A DNA stretch of 8,613 nt from Thermoanaerobaculales bacterium (GCA_029938595.1 JAOZUP010000009.1:15177-23789); one strand, 5' to 3'; positions 1-6,125 are shown, counted from the stretch's first letter. The notes: generated from the letters alone by a model not told the origin. A program made the numbers and translations.

Positions 1-94
1 GATTTTGGATTTCGGATTTGCCGTCCCCAATCTGCATCCTCCCCCCGGAGCCTACAGTCGGCGTGGCGCTGTTGCGGAGGGCCTCGTCGCGAGG
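1..94 (+). repeat. Composite intergenic repeat, copy 1 (heptamer tract, spacer, hairpin core)
   Basis: Left part (2-20) is a period-7 tract: ATTTTGG, ATTTCGG, ATTTG. A 14-bp spacer leads to GCATCCT at 34-40, then to a 39-bp core at 56-94 that ends in the hairpin CCTCG-TCG-CGAGG (82-94). The same order and spacing recur at 5889-5995, and the core recurs at 8363-8401. The element may begin before the window. No coding sequence is evident here. Function is unknown; the conserved architecture suggests a mobile or REP-like intergenic repeat. Confidence 0.75.
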
Positions 95-95
95 A

Positions 96-173
96 AGGTA
101 ATAGGTATTAGGTATTAGCTCCACATCCCACACCGATCGTCATCCTCCTCTCGGAGCCTTGAGTCGGCACGCC
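96..173 (+). repeat. Composite intergenic repeat, partial second copy
   Basis: A different period-7 tract (AGGTAAT, AGGTATT, AGGTATT, AG at 96-118) is followed by a spacer. Then 141-173 aligns without gaps to 35-67 of the first copy: both start CATCCTCC and share CGGAGCCT and AGTCGGC. The right half of the core (CGCTGTTGCGGAGGGCC and the hairpin) is missing, so this copy is truncated. Together with copy 1 it forms a direct tandem downstream of the regulator gene. Positions 174-225 hold no gene that I can see. Confidence 0.6.
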
Positions 174-225
174 GTTTGGTGGTTTTGAATAAAGTAACTG
201 CGACCAAAAACCACTCTTACTTCTT

Positions 226-269
226 AGAAATCCGCGAGGCGAGCGTCCTCGCTCGCATCGCGAATTTCT
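226..269 (-). repeat. 20-bp-arm inverted repeat just after the regulator stop; possible transcript end
   Basis: Arms 226-245 and 250-269 are complementary at 18 of 20 positions around the 4-nt loop 246-249. Read as minus-strand RNA, one of the two mismatches becomes a G-U wobble, so the structure fits slightly better in the transcript of the regulator gene, whose stop lies 8 bp away. No U-run follows directly; the nearest T-rich stretch on that strand is about 15 nt further on. It may stabilise or end the mRNA, or be a REP-like palindrome. It is not a textbook intrinsic terminator. Confidence 0.6.
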
Positions 270-277
270 GAGGGCGA

Positions 278-1633
278 TCAGGAGGTGAAGAAATCCTCCT
301 TGCTCAAACCGTGCTTGCGCATCAGATTGTAGAGCTGGCGGGACGAGAGACCGGTGCGGTGGCACGCCTCCCTGAGACGTCCCCGGCTCAGGCGCAACGC
401 GGTCTGCAGATAGGATCTCTCGAACTCCTCGAGCACTCGTTCCTTCTCGCGTTTGTAGGGAGGGAGAATCGCCGCCTCCATACCGTCGTCGGGAATGCGA
501 AGCACGCCATCGAGCGCGAATATCACCAGCCGCTCCATCACGTTCTCGAGCTCGCGGACATTGCCTTCCCACTCCTGCGCCTTGAGCCAGTCGACCAGAG
601 CCGGATCGAGATCGTTGACCGCCTTGCCATAACGGGTGGCCAAACGACCCGCAAACCTCGAGGCAAGCTTCGGGATATCATCGGCCCGCTCGCGAAGGGG
701 CGGAATCGACAGCGGTACCACGTTGAGCCGGTAGAAGAGGTCCTGGCGGAAGTCACCCCTCTCGACAAGCTTCTCGAGGGGCTGATTCGTGGCCGCCACC
801 AACCGCACATCGACCGGCAGCGAACGATCACTGCCGAGAGGCGTCACCGCTCGCTCTTCGAGGACCCGCAGCAACTTTGGTTGCAGCGACACCGGCAGAT
901 CACCGATCTCGTCGAGGAAGAGGGTACCCTCGGCGGCGGTCTGGAAGCGGCCGGCACGGCGGCGCTCGGCGCCGGTGAAGGCACCTCGCTCGTGGCCGAA
1001 GAGCTCGGCCTCGAGAAGCGTTTCCGGGATCGCGGAGCAGTTGACCGCTACAAAGGAACCGTTGCTTCGCGTAGAAGCGCCATGGATCGCGCGCGCCACC
1101 ACCTCCTTGCCGGTGCCGGTCTCACCGCGAATCAGGACCGTCACGTCGGTCGGGGCGACCTCGGAAATCAGGTGTCGCAGGCGCTTGATGGCCGGCGAGT
1201 CCCCCACCAGACCGTGACCGAGCTGCAATCGGCCGGCATCTTCGAACCGGCAGCGAAGCCGGTGCATCTCGGCGGCGCGGCGGCAGACGTGGACAAGCTC
1301 GTCGTAATCGAGGGGCTTCGAGAGATAGGTGAAGGCGCCTGCGCGCATGCTCTCCACCGCCAGGCGCTCGTCGCCGTGGGCGGTCATTACGATCGCCGGT
1401 GTGTGCGGCCTGACCTTACGCATCGCCGCCATCAGTTTAAGACCGTCGGCGCCGGGCATCAGGTAGTCGGTCAGTAATACGTCGGGGTGAAGCTCCTCCA
1501 CCCGGCACATCGCATTGGCGGCCGAATGCTCGATCTCAGCGCGGAAGCCTTCCCGCCGCAGGTTGAGCGCGATGACGTGGGCTGCCGCCTCGTCGTCATC
1601 CACCACGAGCACGGTGGGCTCGCCGGCGTTCAC
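278..1633 (-). CDS. Sigma54-dependent response regulator, NtrC family
   Basis: A 451-residue three-domain activator of sigma54 promoters, acting in the cytoplasm. The receiver domain (about 7-120) has acidic residues D12-D14, phospho-acceptor D56 in LLTDYLMP, T84 and K106. The AAA+ domain (about 142-375) has Walker A GETGTGKE (170-177), the sigma54-contact loop GAFTGA (217-222), Walker B FLDEIGD (239-245), ATN (281-283), the arginine-finger region FRQDLFYRLN (295-304) and WEGNVRELEN (355-364). The C-terminal Fis-type helix-turn-helix spans about 405-443. All key residues are present, so it should be phosphorylated, oligomerise and hydrolyse ATP. The start is a GTG at 1633, with GAAGG 8 nt upstream and the normal receiver N-terminus directly following. 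The gene just upstream on the same strand encodes only a kinase-like tail, so the cognate kinase is not visible here. Target genes cannot be inferred. Confidence 0.95.
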   Translation of the reverse strand: MNAGEPTVLVVDDDEAAAHVIALNLRREGFRAEIEHSAANAMCRVEELHPDVLLTDYLMPGADGLKLMAAMRKVRPHTPAIVMTAHGDERLAVESMRAGAFTYLSKPLDYDELVHVCRRAAEMHRLRCRFEDAGRLQLGHGLVGDSPAIKRLRHLISEVAPTDVTVLIRGETGTGKEVVARAIHGASTRSNGSFVAVNCSAIPETLLEAELFGHERGAFTGAERRRAGRFQTAAEGTLFLDEIGDLPVSLQPKLLRVLEERAVTPLGSDRSLPVDVRLVAATNQPLEKLVERGDFRQDLFYRLNVVPLSIPPLRERADDIPKLASRFAGRLATRYGKAVNDLDPALVDWLKAQEWEGNVRELENVMERLVIFALDGVLRIPDDGMEAAILPPYKREKERVLEEFERSYLQTALRLSRGRLREACHRTGLSSRQLYNLMRKHGLSKEDFFTS

Positions 1634-1654
1634 TGTTTCAGCCTTCGCCCCACA

Positions 1655-1831
1655 TCAGGCACTCAGGCGCGCCGTGACCAGGGCGCCCGCATCGGTGTTG
1701 TCGACCGAGAGGTCGCCACCGTGAAGAAGACAGATCTCGCGCACGATGTCCTCGTACGTGCGAACCTGCTCGCGCAGGCTTTCCAGCTCCTTTCGCTCCT
1801 CGACGTCGGCGAGGGTTTCGTCGATGCTCAT
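1655..1831 (-). CDS. 58-aa protein resembling the C-terminal end of a histidine kinase ATPase domain
   Basis: Residues 1-27 are charged and probably helical (MSIDETLADVEERKELESLR). Residues 28-58 read like the last helix and strands of a HATPase_c domain: IVREICLLHGGDLSVDNTD then GALVTARL, matching the usual pattern I-V-x-x-x-H-G-G-x-[hydrophobic]-x-V-x-[N/S] ... G-[A/S]-x-[hydrophobic]. The histidine-phosphorylation helix, N box and the glycine-rich ATP lid are absent, so it cannot be a kinase. I chose ATG 1831 because GGAGGAGAG precedes it by about 8 nt; an upstream in-frame start at 1852 lacks this support. The stop is 21 bp before the regulator GTG, so the two are probably co-transcribed in the order typical of kinase-regulator pairs. 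It may be a remnant left by an internal deletion or a retained small partner of the regulator. The family match is by eye only. Confidence 0.65.
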   Translation of the reverse strand: MSIDETLADVEERKELESLREQVRTYEDIVREICLLHGGDLSVDNTDAGALVTARLSA

Positions 1832-1897
1832 CGTGACGGCTCTCCTCCGCAACGCACAGCATGCATCAGCAACCTTGCTCCCGCAACCCCAGCAGAC

Positions 1898-1926
1898 TTG
1901 ACAAAGCGACGCTCAAATTGCAGAAT
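1898..1926 (+). promoter_or_regulatory. Sigma70-type promoter for the FmdB-family gene
   Basis: A perfect -35 hexamer TTGACA (1898-1903) is separated by 17 bp from CAGAAT (1921-1926), which matches 4 of 6 bases of TATAAT. Transcription would begin near 1933, giving a leader of about 37 nt before ATG 1970. The region is locally AT-richer than its surroundings. No comparably good promoter was seen on the other strand for the regulator unit. Confidence 0.6.
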
Positions 1927-1954
1927 AACCGTTCTGCGATCGGCTCGCCGATCG
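1920..1954. promoter_or_regulatory. Two abutting palindromes over the -10 and start region; candidate operator
   Basis: GCAGAA (1920-1925) and TTCTGC (1932-1937) form a perfect 6-bp inverted repeat with a 6-bp gap that covers the -10 box. Sharing base 1937, CGATCGGC-TC-GCCGATCG (1937-1954) is a perfect 18-bp palindrome just beyond the expected start. The first contains GAAT-AACC-GTTC, one base from the GAAC-N4-GTTC pattern of some LexA proteins; this is only a resemblance. The position suggests repressor binding. The second could instead form a short leader hairpin, but a 2-nt loop is sterically poor. Confidence 0.45.
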
Positions 1955-1969
1955 ATTCGGAGGAACCCC

Positions 1970-2275
1970 ATGCCCCTGTACGAGTACGAATGTCAGCAGT
2001 GCGGATTGCATTATGAGCGGCTCGAGCATGCCTCAGCCCTCCACAACGGAACCTGTCCAGAGTGCGGCCACGTCGCGCGCCGGCTTATCGGCGCTCCGGC
2101 CCTCAAGTTCAAAGGCAGCGGCTGGTACGTCAACGATTACGGCAAGGGGAACGGCTCTCGTCCCAACGAGAACGACAAGCCCGCCCAGGCGGCCAAGGAA
2201 TCCGGCGGCGCCGAGAAGAGCGCACCCAAAGTCGAAAAAAAGGCGGACAAAAAGGCCGATACGAAAGTCGCATAG
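1970..2275 (+). CDS. FmdB-family putative regulatory zinc-ribbon protein
   Basis: A 101-residue protein opening with MPLYEYECQQCG, the signature start of FmdB/CxxC_CxxC_SSSS zinc ribbons. Four cysteines (C8, C11, C29, C32) in two CxxC knuckles should bind one zinc. The family motif FKGSGWYVNDYG follows at about 48-59. From about residue 60 the tail is hydrophilic and low-complexity, rich in K, A, E and D, and likely disordered; such tails are common in the family. The in-frame open region extends far upstream, but ATG 1970 is correct because the conserved N-terminus begins there and CGGAGGAA lies 5 nt before it. Its own promoter is at 1898-1926. The family is named after a protein linked to formamidase/amidase gene regulation, but the biochemical role is unsettled and no amide-metabolism gene is nearby. 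Confidence 0.9.
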   Translation: MPLYEYECQQCGLHYERLEHASALHNGTCPECGHVARRLIGAPALKFKGSGWYVNDYGKGNGSRPNENDKPAQAAKESGGAEKSAPKVEKKADKKADTKVA

Positions 2276-2278
2276 GAG

Positions 2279-2297
2279 ATTTCGGATTTCGGATTTG
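2279..2297 (+). repeat. Heptamer tract ATTTCGG, short
   Basis: Two ATTTCGG units and a partial third (ATTTG) begin 3 bp after the FmdB-family stop codon. The unit is identical to that of the tracts at 5889-5922 and 1-20. Here the tract is followed by a large palindrome rather than by the hairpin core seen elsewhere. Confidence 0.75.
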
Positions 2298-2308
2298 CCA
2301 GGACCGAT

Positions 2309-2373
2309 GGCAGGCGAGACGCCTGCCCCACAAGGCTCTCGGTTACCTTTGTGGGGCAGGCGTCTCGCCTGCC
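2309..2373. repeat. Nested 25-bp-arm palindrome between the FmdB-family and CHAD genes
   Basis: Arms 2309-2333 and 2349-2373 are perfect reverse complements across a 15-nt loop (2334-2348). Each arm is itself nearly palindromic: GGCAGGCG-AGA-CGCCTGCC on the left and GGCAGGCG-TCT-CGCCTGCC on the right. So either one long hairpin or two short ones can form. Loop bases 2341-2349 (GGTTACCTT) also complement 2388-2396 (AAGGTAACC). It looks like a REP-type repeat and could block read-through or affect the leader of the CHAD gene, whose ATG lies 68 bp further on. No U-run follows. Confidence 0.85.
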
Positions 2374-2441
2374 AAGTGGTCGGGCGGAAGGTAACCAGAA
2401 TTTCTGACCGCTCCGCGAACGACACAGGATAGAACACGAAA

Positions 2442-3404
2442 ATGAAGAATTCGTCATCGCCTGTGCACCTCGATCCTAACCAACCTGCAGAGGAGGCAGT
2501 TCGCTCTATCCTGGTGGAGCTTGGCACCTCTCTCCGCCGATCAGTCGACCTCACCGTCAACAACAGCGGCCCCGATCCCCTCCACGACCTGCGGGTCGCC
2601 ACCCGCCGCACCCGATCGGCCCTCAGTCAGCTCGGGGCGGTTTTACCGGCGGAGGAGGTTGCCACCTTCGCCGCGGACTTCACGTGGCTCGGCGAGATCA
2701 CCGGACCGTGTCGTGACCTCGACGTGTGGCTCCTCGATCTGAGCGCCAGGCGAGACGACCTGGCCACCGACAAGGCCACTGCCCTCTCCCAGTTCGAATC
2801 CGAGGTTCGGGCCGCGCGAGACCGCGCCCACGCCGAGGTTGTGCTTGGTATCACCTCACCCCGCTGCCGGCGCCTGCTCGAGAGTTGGGAGGCTTTTCTC
2901 TCCAATCAATCCGCCACCGCCGAACCGCCGCAAGATGCAGACACTCCGTTGAAGGTCTTCGCAGACGAACGCATCACCAAGGCCTACCAGCGGGTTCTGC
3001 GCCGTGGTCGCGACCTCGGTGCCGAATCCCCGCCCGAGGCCCTCCACCGGCTGCGCATCGCGGCCAAGAAACTGCGCTATCTCCTCGAATTCTTTCGTAG
3101 CCTCTACCGGGCCGAGAGCATCGACCCGCGCATCACGGAGCTCAAAGGTCTCCAAGATGTACTCGGTGAGCTCAACGACCGGGAGATCCAGAGGGAGCGT
3201 CTCACCGTTATGACCCGCGATCTCGAGGCCACGGTCGGCGCCGATACCCTCGCCGCCATGAGTGACCTGGGGTCCGACCTGGATCATCGCCAGCGGGAGC
3301 TCCGGCACACGTTCCGCAATCACTTCGACCCAATCGTAAGCGCGGCCGCTCAGTTGGAGTACCGCGCTCTCTTCGACGTCAACGCGAGCCGCTATTCCCC
3401 ATAG
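2442..3404 (+). CDS. CHAD-domain protein (predicted polyphosphate-binding)
   Basis: A 320-residue stand-alone CHAD protein. CHAD is an all-helical, two-repeat fold with conserved histidines and many basic residues, known to bind inorganic polyphosphate. Repeat one shows H48-DLRVATRRTRSAL (48-61) and GPCRDLDVWL (88-97). Repeat two shows LHRLRIAAKKLRYLLEFF (201-218, with H202) and GLQDVLGELNDREI (226-239). There is no CYTH domain, no signal peptide and no membrane segment, so it should be cytosolic. The ATG at 2442 has only a weak AGGA about 12 nt upstream, but the next regions lack better starts and the first CHAD motif begins at about residue 20. Its 3' end overlaps the convergent SnoaL-like gene by 13 bp. 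No polyphosphate kinase or phosphatase gene is present here, so the physiological role is open. Confidence 0.9.
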   Translation: MKNSSSPVHLDPNQPAEEAVRSILVELGTSLRRSVDLTVNNSGPDPLHDLRVATRRTRSALSQLGAVLPAEEVATFAADFTWLGEITGPCRDLDVWLLDLSARRDDLATDKATALSQFESEVRAARDRAHAEVVLGITSPRCRRLLESWEAFLSNQSATAEPPQDADTPLKVFADERITKAYQRVLRRGRDLGAESPPEALHRLRIAAKKLRYLLEFFRSLYRAESIDPRITELKGLQDVLGELNDREIQRERLTVMTRDLEATVGADTLAAMSDLGSDLDHRQRELRHTFRNHFDPIVSAAAQLEYRALFDVNASRYSP

Positions 3405-3748
3405 CCGTAGTAGAAGCGGGAGCTGACGACCTTACCGTCACGGACCTTGTAGACGCCGACCTGCTCGGAGTGGAACTCCTCACCGGTCTCGGCATGAGTG
3501 AAGTCGGAGTCCATCTCGATCACGATGGCATCTCCGTCGACGTAGAAGTTGGGCACCTCGAAGCGCTCGATCTTCATAGTCTCTACCCAGCGGCGGTTGT
3601 TTGCCAGCACCGCGTCATAGCCCCGAACCGTTGGCTCGCAGTTCTCGCGTGAGGAAACGTCGGGGGCGTAGAGTTCCTCGATCGCCTCGATGAATCGCTG
3701 TCGCCGGATGAGCTCGACCAGCCGCTCCGCAATTTTTCGGGTTGTCAT
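3392..3748 (-). CDS. SnoaL-like (NTF2/ketosteroid-isomerase fold) small protein
   Basis: A 118-residue protein with the pattern of SnoaL-like domains: an N-terminal helix (RKIAERLVELIRRQRFIEAI), LYAPDVSSRE, a G-Y-D-A-V turn (43-47), and alternating beta strands ending EFHSEQVGVYKVRDGKVVS and FYYGYGE. The fold forms a conical pocket used by isomerases, hydrolases and pure binding proteins; no catalytic assignment is safe. I chose ATG 3748 because GGGAGG lies 6-7 nt upstream; the longer in-frame extension to 3823 runs into recQ and shows no domain content. It follows recQ by 28 bp and is probably co-transcribed with it, though a functional link is not obvious. Its last 13 bp overlap the end of the convergent CHAD gene. 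Confidence 0.8.
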   Translation of the reverse strand: MTTRKIAERLVELIRRQRFIEAIEELYAPDVSSRENCEPTVRGYDAVLANNRRWVETMKIERFEVPNFYVDGDAIVIEMDSDFTHAETGEEFHSEQVGVYKVRDGKVVSSRFYYGYGE

Positions 3749-3776
3749 GCCCCACCTCCCCCGACCGGTTTGTGCC

Positions 3777-5864
3777 TCACTTCGGCCTGTCGTCGTTGTT
3801 CGATTCGGCGGCGACCACGGCAAGGATCTTGCGCCCGAAGCTGCTCGCCTTCGCAGGGCCGATGCCCGCGACGTCGAGGAGCTCTTCCTCGTCGACCGGT
3901 CGGGCGCGACAGATCGCGGCCAGGGTGCGGTCGCCGAGGATCCGGAAGGCCGGGATCCGGCGCCGCCGCGCTTCCTCGAGGCGCCACTCCCGCAGCTTCT
4001 CGAAGAGCGCCGATTCCGCTATGTCGAGGGGTACCTGATGCTTCGCGACTGGAGTCGCAGCTTTCTTCGCCCGCGCTCGCCGCTTCCGCGGTGGCGCCGC
4101 GACCTCCTTGACCACCAGAACGCCGTCCACGTCGTTCCTCCCGGCAAGGCGGCCCCGGCGGGTCAGCCACACCCGTTGGAACTGGATCGTACGGCCGCCC
4201 TTTTCGAAGGAGTCCGCAAGCACCTCCACCAAACCGTCACGCACCAGTCCGTCGAGGAGGAGCTCGAAAGTCTTGCGCTCGAGCTCGTCACCCTCGGCCG
4301 TCTGGCGGTGGAGCTGACCCGAGGTCAGACCGTCCCGCTCCCGCAAGAGGTCGAGGGCTGCGGCCAGCACCTCGATCTCGGTGCCCTCCGGCTTCCGGAA
4401 GCTGTTGACCAGACATTTGTTAGGCGCACACTGATCGCAGGTTTCGCACGCCTCGCCCGAGTCGTGCTGGTCGCCGAAGTGGCGCACCAGGTGCAACATG
4501 CGACAGCCCCGACCGGAGGCAAAGGCCGTCATCCGCTCAATCTGTTCCTGCCGGTGAGCGAGCTGCGCCTCGTATGGCACCCGCCAATCGGGCCGGCCGC
4601 GGGTGGCGTTCTCCTCCGGGTCCACCAACGCCCCACGGTGGATCCACAGCTTCTCGAGCGCGGTGGTGAAGACCTCGTCGTCGAGACCGAGTTCGGCGCA
4701 CAGCTCCTCTGCGGGTCGGGCGCGTTCGGATAACGCGCCGTAGACCTTCGCCAGCACGCTCGGTTCCGGGTAGTCACGTCCGAGAAAGAACTCGTGCGTC
4801 CGGCGGTCGGCCCACGAGTACAGCAGGATGGCGCGCGCCGGGTCGCCGTCGCGGCCGGCTCGACCGATCTCCTGATAGTAGCCCTCGAGCGTCCCTGGCA
4901 TGCCGGTGTGGATGACGGTGCGGATGTCAGGCTTGTCGATGCCCATCCCGAAGGCTATGGTCGCGACGATCACCTCCACACCTCCATCCTGGAACGCACG
5001 CTGGGCCCGGTCGCGGGCGGTGGAGGTCATGCCGGCGTGGTACGCCGCCGCCGGGAAGGTCCCGTTCAGCTCGGCGGCGAGGGCCTCGGTCTCCTTCCGG
5101 GTTGGCGAGTAGACAATCGCGGGCCGGCGGCCGGCATCCTCGAGCACGCGCCGCACCACCGCGCCCCGCGCGGACGGCTTCGCCTCCACGACCTCGACGG
5201 CAATGTTGGTGCGGCGGAATCCGTGGATGAACAGTTTCGCCTCTGGTATCGCCAACTGCTCCACGATGTCACGCTGAACCAGGGGCGTGGCGGTTGCGGT
5301 AAGGGCGATCACCGGCGCCGGACGGAGCATTGGCAGACGCTCCGACAACATCCGGTAGTCGGGACGGAAGTCGTGTCCCCAGTGGGAGATGCAATGGGCC
5401 TCATCAACCGCGATCAGGACCGGCGGACGTTTCGCGAGCATTTCCGGAAAACCGGGTACAGCGAGCCGCTCCGGGGCGATGAAGAGAAAATCGAGATTGC
5501 CGTCGAGGTAGTCACGGCACACCGCCCTCGAGGCCAGTTGGTCGCGGCCCGAGTGGATGCGCTCGGCGGCGATGCCGTGATCCTGGAGCGCTGAAACCTG
5601 ATCCTCCATCAGCGCGATGAGGGGCGAGATCACCAGGGTGGTGCCCGCGCGCGCCAGACCCGGGAGCTGATAGCAGAGCGACTTGCCGGCGCCGGTCGGC
5701 ATCACGAGAAGCACATCGCGACCCTGTGTCACCGCCCGGCACACCTCTGCCTGCAGGGGGCGGAACGCCTCATGACCAAAGGCCGAACGGAGCAAACCGT
5801 CGAGCGAATCGACGGGCGTTGGCACTCGTCGGCCGGAGGTGCGGCTACTTTCTTCTGTGGTCAC
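3777..5864 (-). CDS. recQ: ATP-dependent DNA helicase RecQ
   Basis: A 695-residue 3'-5' superfamily 2 helicase for recombination and fork repair. Visible motifs: motif 0 (F29-RPLQ38), Walker A MPTGAGKS (55-62), Ia (SPLIALMEDQV, 80-90), DEAH (154-157), the aromatic-rich loop CISHWGHDFRP (158-168), motif III TATAT (189-193), motif IV-V region (YSPTRKE; ATIAFGMGIDKPDIR) and motif VI QEIGRAGRDG (331-340). The zinc site has C454, C473, C476 and C479. A winged-helix RQC segment (about 495-575), a basic linker (591-601) and a C-terminal HRDC domain (about 612-685, with helix-hairpin-like VAGIGPAKA) follow. About 110 residues separate motif VI from the zinc site, roughly twice the spacing in E. coli RecQ, and include a probable extra winged helix (about 368-416). 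The start is GTG 5864; the nearest purine-rich site, TAGGG, is weak, so the exact start is less certain. Confidence 0.95.
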   Translation of the reverse strand: MTTEESSRTSGRRVPTPVDSLDGLLRSAFGHEAFRPLQAEVCRAVTQGRDVLLVMPTGAGKSLCYQLPGLARAGTTLVISPLIALMEDQVSALQDHGIAAERIHSGRDQLASRAVCRDYLDGNLDFLFIAPERLAVPGFPEMLAKRPPVLIAVDEAHCISHWGHDFRPDYRMLSERLPMLRPAPVIALTATATPLVQRDIVEQLAIPEAKLFIHGFRRTNIAVEVVEAKPSARGAVVRRVLEDAGRRPAIVYSPTRKETEALAAELNGTFPAAAYHAGMTSTARDRAQRAFQDGGVEVIVATIAFGMGIDKPDIRTVIHTGMPGTLEGYYQEIGRAGRDGDPARAILLYSWADRRTHEFFLGRDYPEPSVLAKVYGALSERARPAEELCAELGLDDEVFTTALEKLWIHRGALVDPEENATRGRPDWRVPYEAQLAHRQEQIERMTAFASGRGCRMLHLVRHFGDQHDSGEACETCDQCAPNKCLVNSFRKPEGTEIEVLAAALDLLRERDGLTSGQLHRQTAEGDELERKTFELLLDGLVRDGLVEVLADSFEKGGRTIQFQRVWLTRRGRLAGRNDVDGVLVVKEVAAPPRKRRARAKKAATPVAKHQVPLDIAESALFEKLREWRLEEARRRRIPAFRILGDRTLAAICRARPVDEEELLDVAGIGPAKASSFGRKILAVVAAESNNDDRPK

Positions 5865-5888
5865 GTGGGAACCCTACCACGGGGAGGA

Positions 5889-5995
5889 ATTTCGGATTTC
5901 GGATTTCGGATTTCGGATTTGGCGCCCCCCAGCTTGCATCCTGTAGTCGGAGCCCCGGTCGGCGTGGCGCTGTTGCGGAGGGCCTCGTCGCGTGG
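5889..5995 (+). repeat. Composite intergenic repeat, copy with longest ATTTCGG tract
   Basis: Four perfect ATTTCGG units and a partial fifth (5889-5922) are followed after exactly 14 bp by GCATCCT (5936-5942), as in the copy at 1-94. Then comes the core 5958-5995, which is identical to 57-94 except in the final hairpin arm (CGTGG instead of CGAGG). That change breaks one base pair of the terminal hairpin. Confidence 0.8.
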
Positions 5996-6078
5996 TGCCT
6001 GGCTGTGATCGCAACGCGGAGCGCTACCAGCACCGTCGACATACCACAATCAGCCTCGAATCAAGTAATCACTCCCTC

Positions 6079-6125
6079 CCCTCGGGAAGTCGCGGTGGGC
6101 GTAGCCCAACGTGGCTTTCCGAGGG
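6079..6125 (+). repeat. 22-bp-arm palindrome upstream of the OPT gene
   Basis: Positions 6079-6100 pair with 6104-6125 across a GTA loop. As plus-strand RNA there are 18 Watson-Crick pairs, 3 G-U wobbles and 1 mismatch (6095/6109). The wobbles would be C-A mismatches on the other strand, so the structure is optimal in the sense of the OPT transcript. It ends 69 bp before the OPT ATG. It could be a leader hairpin if transcription starts upstream of it, or a REP-type repeat. Confidence 0.75.

Noticed and set aside
108..572. Minus-strand 154-codon open frame through the left repeats
   Set aside because: It overlaps the regulator gene in another frame and runs through the hairpin and repeat region. 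The translation is Arg/Ser/Pro-rich with no domain.
2033..2611. Minus-strand 192-codon open frame opposite the FmdB-family and CHAD genes
   Set aside because: It reads through the nested palindrome (giving QARRLPHK / GAGVSPA type strings) and is opposite two well-supported genes.
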